From: Oscheius tipulae
Lineage: Eukaryota > Nematoda > Chromadorea > Rhabditida > Rhabditidae
NCBI GenBank assembly: GCA_037178975.1
Contig: JASJZH010000001.1
Span: 992,001 to 1,056,000 of the forward strand
Length of the DNA stretch: 64,000 nucleotides
Direction of reading: 5' to 3'
The position numbers and the translations under genes were made by a program. The notes beneath the pieces are model-generated. The model had not been told where the DNA came from and searched no databases. It saw only the letters and a program-made list of their open reading frames with translations. Positions 32,598 to 43,400 of the stretch are shown one piece after another; within the stretch, counting starts at the first letter, position 1, and each line of letters starts with the position of its first letter.

Positions 32598-34029
32598 CTA
32601 AATTATGATGGCGGCGATGGCTGCTCCTGCCCCGGCGACAGCGCCTGTAGCAGCTTGAGTTGTTCCCGCGATAGCTCCAGTGGCTCCAATTGATTGAAGA
32701 ACAGATACGGCGGCCGGTGTGATTCCTTCAATTTTTCTAGTCAAAACGCATAAAAGGTTAACTAACCGGCTCCCCATGACATCATCGTGGCTCCCCAGCT
32801 CCCGGCAGCGATTCCAGCCGTTCCGAATCCCAGAGCTCCAGCAGCGGCTGGAATAATGATCGGGGCAGCAACGACGCCTCCTACGGCTGCCGCAGCTGCG
32901 ATTCCAACCGGTCCGGTAGCGGCGATGGCTGTTCCGGCGGCTGAAAAGTGGGTTTGAGACTATTTTGGTAGTCTAATTAATCTGAAGTCGTGAAAATGAC
33001 AGCTTATTTTAAAAAATAGAGACCACTACCGTAATTTTTGCTTTCGTGGCGGGGCCTCATTGAATACTCAGTCAAGATTTGATTAAAGGTCTGCCGCACT
33101 TTGGTTTGAGCGAGGTTCCCGTCCCGAAAAGATAGGTTACGGTAGAGGTTTTTTGATTTAGTACAAACCATAGTGAACATACACCACATTCCAATTCTGA
33201 CCGCGTATCGATGCCTACACCTAAGAGGGATGTGCACTTTCTGTCCTGGTTAAACTGTCAACTAATCTTGAGATTTCCGTCATTTTAGGGGGCGTTCTGT
33301 CATGAAGCTACCCCAGCGTAATTTAGCGTTTCTTGTGAAGAGTAGAAGAAAACTCGCCTCCTGCGTAGGTGGCTGCAGCAGTTCCGGCTGTTCCGACGGC
33401 TGCGACAACTCCAGGAGCGGCGGCAGTGATGGCAGTTCCGGCGGCTGGAAGGGAGTGAGTCGGTTGGTTTTATGAGAGGAAGGTCTTTGTTTTTGACTCT
33501 TTATGCAAACTAAAAGTCGTCGGTTCGGGCCGGGAACTGGCGACTGTTCCGGTCTATATTTTCGACAAAGAGACCGGGTCGAACCACGAGCATGGGCCAA
33601 AGCGCGCATGGATTAGGCTCAGGTTTCTCGACAGATTCGCATGAACTGCTGTGAAAAGGTTTGAAAAGCTTACCGGCCGCGTAGGCAGTAGTAGCAGCAG
33701 TTGCACTTCCGACGGCGGCCACCATTCCGGGAGCTGCAGCGGTTATGGCGGTGCCAGCGGCTGAAATATCTTTTTTAGTCACGAAAACTGAATATTGTCT
33801 CTTTTCTATGGCTTTTCAAACAACCCAGGTCCCATATTCCAGTCTAGCCTCTTAATAGGTTTTCTCAGCTGTTCCGCTTCGAACTCCTGCCCATTTTCAC
33901 CCAAACCAAAACAAACTGTATTATAAAAAGCTTACCAGCAGTGGCTGTGCCCACCGAGGCAAGAATCCCGGGCGCGGCGGCAGTCATAGCCTGTGCGGCC
34001 GTGTAGAGGGCTCCAGCGATCAGAGCCAT
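32598..34029 (-). CDS. ISG12/IFI27-type protein with repeated leader exons, 5 exons, 189 aa
   Basis: Exons: 34029-33936, 33760-33674, 33444-33358, 32940-32767 and 32725-32598. Exons 2 and 3, both 87 bp, are copies of each other (AAGTAITAAAPGMVAAVGSA and AAGTAITAAAPGVVAAVGTA). The end of exon 1 is a third version, and exon 4 opens with a related unit. The ISG12 domain follows (PAAAGALGFGTAGIAAGSWG; GITPAAVSVLQSIGATGAIA). All introns are phase 1. The donor of exon 3 is GC (GGAG|GCGAGT), since no GT keeps the frame. Very Ala/Gly-rich and hydrophobic throughout, so membrane location is expected. It lies opposite to the plus-strand ISG12 gene at 30152, flanking the lectin. Confidence 0.82.
33021..33150. 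repeat. MITE-like element with terminal inverted repeats (family B, copy 1)
   Basis: CCACTACCGTAA at 33023 and TTACGGTAGAGG at 33137 form inverted termini. The inside shares TTTCGTGGC..G.CCT with the copy at 52281-52400. It sits in intron 3 of the ISG12 gene. Confidence 0.6.
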
Positions 34030-35096
34030 TCTGGAAATTTGTTTAATTATAGTATGAAATGGTATTTAAGAGGAATATAAGCGAAATTTATGGTGAAATA
34101 ACGATATTTGGTGTCGAAAAGCGTATTTTTAACTCAGGATAACATAATAGGAGAGATAAGAGAAGGACAGCTGGCTGTCCGGAGCCTCCCTCATCCCTTT
34201 ATCGGGTCACGCGAGCGGTGAGAAAAACCCTTATCACCGGGAACACGTCGTCATGAGCAGTCTTTCGAAAACACACGGTGTTTATGTGAACATTTTTGAA
34301 GGAAACTATGGGCTTGGAGCTGCAGAGATGGGGAGAAAACGCAGTGGTGTCGGTCCGTGCGTCATAATGTCCACACAATTGTCTGTCAACATTCATACCC
34401 AAAAATAAGCTGACAAGTCATTTCATGAGAAGAGACAAGGGGAAAGTCAACTGTGGGGGCAGCTTCTGTTACTAAGGAAACGGTGCAGCCGCCTGTTACC
34501 AGTTCTAAATTAAGGACAAAGGGCTGCAAAGCTAATCGAATTCTGACTTTTTCGTAGTCACAGAGGATTTTCTAAAAAAAAAAAAATAGTCAAGGGCTCC
34601 CTCGATGAACCATCATTTTAGCCGGTTATGTTTGAAGGTTTTTGGATGGGTTTCAGTGCGTTTGAGGCCTATTTGGTATGTTTTTTTTAGCGAAAAGATT
34701 CGTTGCCCCTCAAAGTAGCATGTTGAAATAGTTTGCCCATCACAGGGATCGAAGCCGAGTCCTCTGGTTAATTGTGGATCATCTTAGCAATACACCAACT
34801 TCTGCACTAAAATTTTAAAGGGCTGCAACATTGTTCGGACATATTCAGGCATACATCTCGTAAAACCTGATGAAGTCTCCTGATCTTACGCTTCAAGTAT
34901 GCGCTGAAAAGCGCGCGCGAACTTGCCTGCATAGCTCAGTCGGTTAGCGCTCAGTTTCCAAAACTAAAGAGGTCGGATTCGATTCCCGCCCAGGTCTTTC
35001 TTATTACAAGCCCCCTCTAAAACACTCCCAGAGTGGTTTTTGGGTCATTTTGTAGGGCAATAATCGTCGTATTTTCCAATTTGAAATACTAACCTT
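34030..35096. other. Spacer with SINE-like and tRNA-like elements
   Basis: 34722-34845 is a family-A SINE-like copy (minus B box GGCTTCGATCCCTG). 34921-34998 (plus) has ATAGCTCAGTCGGTTAGCGC and GGATTCGATTCCCGC like a tRNA, but acceptor and anticodon stems do not pair. An A12 run lies near 34575. No gene. Confidence 0.55.
34722..34845 (-). repeat. tRNA-derived SINE-like copy (family A)
   Basis: Aligns with 6706-6822 along its whole length, including the block ACACCAACTTCTGCACTAA and the trailing GGCTGCAACATTGTTCGG. Similarity beyond the tRNA-like head is what marks it as a SINE rather than a tRNA pseudogene. Confidence 0.55.
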
Positions 35097-35222
35097 CTCT
35101 GAGCGACACTGTCAATGCAGCGAAGCTTCCAGCAGCGATTTCTCCGGCTCCGAAGCCGAGAAAACCAACGGCGGCCGCGATCCCGATGGGGCGGCAACTG
35201 CTCCTACAGCTCCCGAGATCCA
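35097..35222 (-). pseudogene. Broken ISG12-type exon
   Basis: The minus strand reads GAVGAVAA in one frame, then after a one-base slip PIGIAAAVGFLGFGAGEIAA and GSFAALTVSLRE up to a GTTAGT donor at 35096. This is the first half of an ISG12 domain. The frameshift within the exon and the absence of a following GITPA exon make it a pseudogene fragment. It is the third ISG12 copy in 5 kb. Confidence 0.6.
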
Positions 35223-37419
35223 CTAGAGCTTTGTGTCGACCTTCTTCTTCATTTTCCTGAAAAGACTTTTTGCAGGAAATTTCTGCTGAAAAGTGGCAAG
35301 AAAAGTAAGAAGAGTATTACAGGTGGAGGTAACTGGTTACGCAATACATTCCAATAAAAAGTACTATAAAAATAGCGATAGAGATGATTTATTCCCCTCA
35401 ACAGCATAGCAAGGTATCAACAAAAACAACTAATTTTCTCGGGGAGACGATTGCTTCTTTTTGACGACATCAATAGGGTGTCTCTTGTTTCCCAGCTCTG
35501 CAGTTACGAAATGCCGTAGGGAGCTTCATCTAGAAGTTTAAATGTAAGTCAGAGGCACTTAAGAATACTTTAAAGGTGGTATGCGAAAGGTCTCGCGAGG
35601 AAATTACACTAAGCCGAGCTCAGAATGTTAGAGTTTTGTGTTTACAGCCATTTTTCAGTCGTTTTGACATTGATATCGGATTGAGGGCCTAAATAAATCT
35701 ACTTGACGGCCATTTTGTGGAAAAATCTGCCAGAAAAACGCCTGAAAAAGCGTGGAAGCCGAAAGTGAGGCTCTCACGCCACTGAACACCATATTCTGAA
35801 AGTTTCACAATTTTTAGAGAAGGAGAGAAAGGAAATGGAGAAAAGAGCTGGAGTACTTCGGCACAAAAGTTGACAGAGAGCTGTCTCTGTAACTGGTTAC
35901 GTCATCACGGACCCAGATATGAGCGTGCATTAAAATAGAGCCAGACTTAACAGACAGGCAGCAAGGTCTCTAGAACATTTCCAATCAGACATCCTCTTTC
36001 TCGGTGGTTTCAGCCTCAAACAGTACGAGACCCAGTAGAGTACAGAGATAGAAAACGTCCTTTTGAATCTGGTTTGAACTACACACTTCTCACATCGAGT
36101 ACCACCTCTTTCTTCCAAGATTACAGCCTCAATATCTTGGGTATTGTAGCCGTACTTCCTCTAGGAAAACAGCCACATTACTTCTAGAAACAGCTTATCT
36201 AAAAACACCCCATCCACTGTAGTCTTTTTACCCACTCAGAAATCTCTTCTCCCAGATTCTCATTCCTAATCTCAAATGAAATCAGAAAATGACAGAAAAC
36301 TTTGACGAAGTTCTGTTCAGGAAAACCGCTATAAATCGCCGTGAAAAGTACGGATGTTTGATTTGCTAATTAACTGGAAAACCAGGACTTTTTGAAGCTT
36401 CTTTTCCCTCCAGAAAAGTTGAGGTAAAGGACATGTTACCCCATGTTCCAACGCCAAAACATTGCTATTTTGAAGAGTCAGACGATCACCAGAAGGGGGA
36501 GTAAACATTCTTCGTCATTTCACTTGTAGTATCACTAGCCACATGGAATTTTAGTCGAGGTCATCCATCTCTCTGCTAAACAAGAAACGTCTGTTTGCCA
36601 TATTTCGCGCGTGTGTTTGTTGGTCATCAGGCCATGATCGTGCGAAGTTTGAAATAACCTATCTGCCCTTTCTTTTGAAGTTCTCTCCATTTTAACAAGG
36701 CAAAAAATTTGTCAGACTGTCTATGTCAACCTGTCCCAGACTGTCACTATCAACTGCGTTCTAGCCTGTTTTTGTCACATCATCTCCCGGTCAAACTCAT
36801 TTTCGTATGTTTCTGTCAAACTTTATACTCCTTGTCAGTCTACTGTCTCGGTCAATTTTACCTATGCAGTTGTCCAACTCGCCTACTTATCCTGTCCCTC
36901 TGTCTGATACTGACTGCTCCATCTGTCACTTTCCAATATGTCTGTCAGCCTGCCAACCTTATCCTATTCCTTTTTACCTGTCATTTTCTACTCTGTCACC
37001 CTCTTCCCATGTCTCTGTCCTGTCCATCCAACAATCCTATTTCTCTCAAGCGGACTCTGTAACTGATAAAGTCTCTCACTCTCTCGCCCTCTTTGATAAA
37101 TTGTGTCAGCCCTGTCTCATCAAACTGACAAAACAAGAGATGTAACTTGATATCCAGATTTTCTACATTTTTTTTCGCAGGTTTCTCCTAGAAAACATCT
37201 ACTTTTACATACCTCCAACAACCCAATTATAGTTAATTACCCTCGTCACATCCATCCTCCTTTTTTTTATGGGTCGCGCAGCCCCCAAAAACAACAGCTG
37301 TGGCATGGTCATTCGTGGTCGTTCCCGCCCCAAGTAAACAAGTGATTTTTGGCTTCTCTCGCTTCGCTTGATTCCAATTTTGTTCGAGTTTTCAGCATTG
37401 TTTTTCGTTCATCATAGCC
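35223..37419. other. Gene-poor spacer with a CTGTCA-type degenerate tract
   Basis: No gene supported. From about 36705 to 37140 the plus strand is a pyrimidine-rich degenerate series of units such as CTGTCA, TGTCAAC and CTGTCC, producing a long but biased open frame. The reverse-complement motif occurs in the NT5C3 intron at 49690-50225. An ATTTTTTTCGCAG acceptor-like site lies near 37170. Confidence 0.5.
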
Positions 37420-40400
37420 ATGGAGAACCTCGAAGGACTAGCATCAAGCAGCTATCTATGGCTCGGAGCAGCAGGGATTCTTCTTTCTATACGTGAGTGA
37501 AATTCGGGGGTATGGCAATGTAATCTGGGTAGTAAAAACTTGGAACACATGTTTTCGAACTCCAATTCACTATAAAGTTTCCTAGCAGGCAAGTTAGTGA
37601 AGAAGTACCCTGAAGTTTGTTGCAAGCAATTTAGCAACTATTTCCGAGAGAATGTTTGTGGGCACAATAACCTTGGTAAAAAAGTTTGTAAACAAGCAAC
37701 AAACTGGTCCATTACCTAGAAGAAAGTAGAGAAGTTTCTTGGAAAAAGGTCAGCAATATGTTTCCTAATTTGTTTAGAGTTTTGTATAGATTGCTTGCTA
37801 CTTTGTTAGCCTACAGGTTAGCCTATTTTGCTTGGGGGAAGCGGATAGAAATACTGGGGAAGTGGAAGGGAACAAACTTCGGGGGGCAAAAAGTAGGTTT
37901 TTTTTTGTCCAGGGGACCGAAGTTGGATTGATTCTTCCAACTCAGAGCACCTTGTTACAGTCAAAAATGTCAAAAAAAAGTAGCAGGCATTTAGCTCACT
38001 CTGAAGAACAAAACTTAGGCAAAGACTCCTTTTGAGACATCGTAGCATTTGGCATTTTGCCCAAAAACATTGTCAAACAGCTGATAAAATTGGACTTTTT
38101 TTGCTTAGGCCAGGAAAAAGATGGATTCGGGGGACGCTTTTACCAGCAAAAAGAGTCACAAAAATGTCGCTAGTCAGCCCCAAATTTGTGCTATTTGTCC
38201 AGAGTGCACGAGGAATAGGTTCCAAGGTGTTTCGGACCATATTTTGTACTTTGTCTGAGATCAAAGGAGCAGCAGAGACTGGACTCTACGCACCAGAGAT
38301 CACATCTGAGAAGAGTTGATCTCTGATTCAGAGACTCTTCCGAGAGATGAGACAAAGACAGTCGCGGCTATTCGACCAGAGGCTATTCGGAGCTAGTGGC
38401 TACTAGCCAGTATCCATCTCGAGTTTACCGCCGCCAGTGTATTCAGGGAAGTTGTCCGAAGGGCAAAAATAGCAATTAGTCAGCCCGAAAAGCAGCTATT
38501 TTCGTCGAAGAAACATGCATATGACGAAGAGCCTCCTTGAACAGCACACTATCAGCTGCTGCCTCTCCTGAGTCTTTGCACTTCAGCCTATTTTATGGTA
38601 CGAACTCGCCAAATTTCGTCGAAAGATCACGAAACCTGAGCTTCATGGTTGTTTTCCTTACAATTCATCGCACAAACCTTATAGCAGGTAGCAGAAAATA
38701 GGCAAGCAACATTTAGACGCTGGGTAGAAAAAGATGAAGCTGAGACATACGAAATCTGAATTTAGAAAAAGCATGCATCCGCAAATGTTTCACCAAGTAC
38801 CGTCGAGGCGTCCAGACACTTCTGACATTCAAAAAGCAGTTACTCCCCCCAGAAGTACAAAACGTGCGAAATAATCTTACCAGAGAATCTCCCGAAAACT
38901 TTGCTCTTTGTTCCCATCCAACAGTTCAAAAGAGCTCCAACCACACTAGACTCTAGTCACCGACCCCACTCGTCCAAGAAAATGAATCCCAACCAAAGAG
39001 AAAGAAACAGCCGTGTGCTCAGAGTCCACTAGCCTCCAGTCGAGTCTTTATTGACCCTCTGTCTCTCTGATAAGAGCCCCAGAGACGGTGTGCCAATGGC
39101 AAGCTAGGGTCCATAGCATCTTTTCCCCTTACTTCCAGTAAAAAACCTATTTCAGAAGCCGGTCTAATGGACCAGGTCATTGAAATCGTCGTCCTAACTG
39201 CCAAAATCCTCATTTTCACTCTAATTGGAATCGTCAAAGCCTGTCTGCCTGTCGGTGTCCTGCCAAGAAAGAATGTTAAGGGTGAGTTCAAGTCCAAATC
39301 ACTAATTCTAACACAAAAATATAGCTGAAACTTCTAGGCCCAAAACGTTCGAAAAAGGAAAACTGGTCCTTCTAACCGGCCCGGGAAGTGGCTGGGGCCG
39401 TACCATGGCTCTAAATAGTATAAAACCTCTTCGCCTACTTTTAACCCGAAATCAACACAACATTGCATATTTCGATTATAACCGCCACGGAATACCAAAA
39501 CTACCCATTTCTGGCTCTAAATTTATGTAAATCCCCAATTTTTGCACATAGAAGCTTATATTTTATCCCAAAAGCTTCAAAAATCTCGTAATTTAGGTTG
39601 ACTCGTTTTCATAACCGGTCCAGGAAGCGGCTGGGACCGTACCATGGCCCCAAAACAGTATAAAACCTCATAGTTTTAGCCCGAAATTGTCATAAAGCCC
39701 CACTTTTAGAGCTAAAGTTATCTGAAATTCCTATTTTATCTAGTCTTTCCCGTTTTTTTTCACAAATATCACTCATGTTCAGTCTAAAAATTCCCAATTT
39801 TTAGGCCAAATCGTCCTCATAACCGGCTCGGGAAGCGGTTTAGGTCGCCTCATGGCCAAGGAATTCGCAGTTCTGGGAGCCAAATTAGTACTTTGGGACG
39901 TGAATGAGAAAGGCAATAAGGAGACCCAAAAGCAGGTGGAATCTCTAGGAGCTCAGGTGGGTCAAAATCTACAAAAATGGCGGGAAACTGGCTACAGTAA
40001 TCATCTCGAATCAGACGGAAAATGAGGTTCAAAATTTGATAAGCTATGGACAAATTTATTAGCTCGAGAAAAATGTGTCCAATAATTGCGAGTGTGTACA
40101 GTTACGTTATTACCATAGGGCAAGAGGGTAGAAAAGATAACATTTTCGGCTATATTTGGGCATGGGAAAGTCGTCAAATTTTACGCACAAACATAGGTAT
40201 CAAATACACGTACATTCTTTGAGAAAATGAGAAAACTTTTGAAGGAAGTTGGAGGAGCCAGAGTATATACGTAAGTTTAATTAAAACAAGGGTAGAGGGG
40301 AGCAGAGTATTTTGCTTTCACATAGCGTGTTGTTATTAAAACATTAGCTGCAGACATACAAAAATGGCAAGAGTAGAGGGGTAGAAGGTGGTTAATTGCT

Positions 40401-43400
40401 TCTGGGAGAATTACATGTAGAGACAGGGTACGGGGGGCTAGTCAGGCTGTGCTGGAAGTTACATTCGTCTCCGAGGGGGCAGAAGCCGCTGATGGAGAAT
40501 ATGTCGCAGCGATCCGAGGATTTCTGAAGTTGGGAGTGGTTAGAAAGAGCGAAAAATAGTAGGAAAACGGTTTGGGGGACTGACCAGGAAAGGCTCGTAG
40601 ATCTGTAACAGGCGCCCCGACTCGAATTAACGTACTATTGCGTACTGCACGAAAATCGAATTTTTGCATTTTTCAACCGTTATTACCTATTTCTTAGGGT
40701 TGTAAGCACGTTTAATTGGCTCAGCACAGGAATATTTAGCTGTTTCCGTCCACTTGGACGTCAAAAATATCGAAAAAAACGCGACCAACAATAACAAACA
40801 TTTCCTTTTTACAGTAATTTCCATTTTCGGGCAAGTTTTGTGTTAAAATAAACGTTAATAGAATAATATTGCGCTGCTAAATCAATTAAACCCGCTTACA
40901 GCCCTAGAAAATGGGTAATAAGGTTAATGCAAAACCCAATTTTCGTGCAGTACGCAGCAGTGCGTCAAACAGTTTGTTATAGTACTACCGATATGTTACA
41001 GAAACTAGGTGTGGACTGTAGTTCAGGCTCTAGATCAAGTATCAACTGGATCCCTGCCTTAAAAAAAAACTTTTGCGCGACTTCTTTCCTTAAACCAGAG
41101 GGTCTTTCTTTCTTTATTGTAATTTGCGCGAACCGCCTCAGTATTTCAAGCATTTTTAAGCTATACATAAGGGTTTCTCTGTTGATTTTAACGATCCACG
41201 CCGTGGCAGAGAAAGTTGACCACTGGTCTAGGATTGAAGAACCACACTTTGTTAGACAGGCCGTGCTCAATTTCTGTTCTGACCCAGAAAAAAAAATGAG
41301 TCACATCCAGCTCGACTCTCGGAACGCTTTTGGGCAGGTTTCCTTGCTGCAGGTTCAAAATTCGCTACTATCGGAAAGGCAGGCAAAAGCTCACCTTATC
41401 ACTGTCATGATCCTTGATGAAGCCGAGAAATCCGCTGGGTATGGCTGTCGGCGGGAACTGGTCCAGTTCATCCGGCATCACGAACGGCATCGAGCTTTCA
41501 GGATCATTTTCGAGCAGTGGGGCCTAAAGTTTCATCATTATGGGACCCATTTGCAAGAAAATAAAGCGTGATATGCTGTATCTCGTCGGTTTTTTTGTTT
41601 AAATCCAACGAGGTACCGTAAGGCCAGAAACCCACGTTAATGTCCATCATGAGCTCGATCAGACTCTTAGATTGGCGCGGCTGGCCGCGGCCGAGGGCAA
41701 AATTGTGCTGCGGCGTGGGGCACTGATGAGCAGCCGGGCGGTTTAGGAGCAGAGCCAGCGACGAGGATTGGGACTTCGGTGGGGATGGAGCCCTCTGTTG
41801 CTGCTGCGAGTAGACCTTGGTACGATTTCCGAGGATGAGACCAGCATGGGAGGCTTCCGTTACGGCCAGCTGCGATCGGAGTACCCATTCCAGCTGAGCT
41901 GTGGTCGGGACTGGGGGCAGTGAGTACTCAAATTTTGGGATTTTAACTGAAAATGGGCGGGAAGGACTCACAATGTAGTTGTTGTTGTCATTAGACTGGT
42001 CGTAGCGCTGCAGCTCCCAGTGTCCGTGAGCGTACCAGCAGCGGCTTCCGTAGCGGCACTGCTTGCCGGCCATAAAGGTTTGGCAGAGCTGAAAATTTAA
42101 ATTTTCGAAAGCATTAGAAAGCAAAAATGGTCGGATTTTCGGGCAAGTAGCCTTCTAGGGATACTAGGCTTCCTCTTGACACATTGGGACACTTCGACGA
42201 ACAGTCCCTGAGCATTTTTAGAGCAAGGAAAGTTCGGAAAAACTCAGAATTGAAGCTTGGGCGAACATTCTAGACGGAGCCCGAGAGAGCGTCTGTCCAT
42301 CACAGAAATGGCACTAGGACCTGTCCAGAAACACTGTCACCCAAACGAAGCCATGTTTTTGTATAATCGAGCCTGGTTAACTAAGTTAACGACTAGCCAT
42401 GAATCTTACCTTGGTACTGTGTGCACGAGGTCCTCCGCTCACGTTGCTGCTGCCGCTGTAGTTGTTGTAGTTAGGAGAGCTGCTGGATGATTCCGAGGCC
42501 GTATGGCTGCGCGATCCACGAATCGGGATCTCCTGTCCGACATCGTACTGCTCCTGGCTGTAGCTGACCGAGTTGCCAGACATGTAACGTACATCCTGCA
42601 GCCATTTGACTTTTTATGAGACTGAAAACAAGGCTTACATCTGGATGGAAGGTCTTGATCTGCTGGAGACGGCCATCCTGATAGTTCAAGGTGAAGGACT
42701 CGTCATAGAGTGGATGAGTCATGTCCTGATGGAAGGCGGCTTCCATTAGTTCTAAAAGTAGTTTCGTTGATGAAATGACCGAAAAATGAAGAAAAAGGGA
42801 GAAATAGCTGATTTTCCGACATATTCCTCGTGAAACGGGATGGGAACATTCTACACGCTTTCCCCTCAAGAGAAAAAGCAATCTAAAGGGGTTGCACGCT
42901 ATATGAAATCGACCAATTTTAGGCTCGTTTTTTTTTGCCATTTTCTATCCTCTAGTTGTAAAACAACATAGTGAGCGTTATTATGCATCTTTTTCGGCAA
43001 TTTAACAAGAAAATAAGCGAGAAAAGGATGCAAAAATGGCGCTTAAATTTTAGGCCAATAAAGTTAGAAAAAATTTAAAAGACGCTGCGCACCAACTACT
43101 GCTATACGGTAGTTTACGCGCGGCATTTGAATTCAAAATTGGGAACAACAGTTTTTCAGTAAAACAGTCCACATTTTTACACTTTTAGGCCCACGCCTAC
43201 ACTGTAAACCTTGCCAAGAAGGAGGAAATCTCTGCCGCTGCCAAAAAGGTCCAGTCCGAGGTCGGAAACGTCGATATTCTCATCAATAATGCCGGAATTG
43301 TCACTGGAAAGAAGCTCTTCGACTCGCCCGACGAGCTGATGGAGCTGACAATGGCAGTGAACAGTAATGCTCTTCTTTTCGTGAGTTCAAGTCTAAAAAA

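Noticed and set aside
33280-33782. Minus-strand open frames between the ISG12 leader exons
   Set aside because: They read through introns of the ISG12 gene; the phase-1 exon series explains the coding signal.
34921-34998. Functional tRNA gene
   Set aside because: A and B boxes are good, but acceptor and anticodon stems do not pair, so it is listed as a repeat.
36709-37145. Two overlapping long plus-strand frames
   Set aside because: Generated by the degenerate CTGTCA tract.
40927-41571. 214-codon plus-strand frame in the SDR intron
   Set aside because: It runs antisense through exons of the CCCH gene, which has the better splice structure and a recognisable domain.
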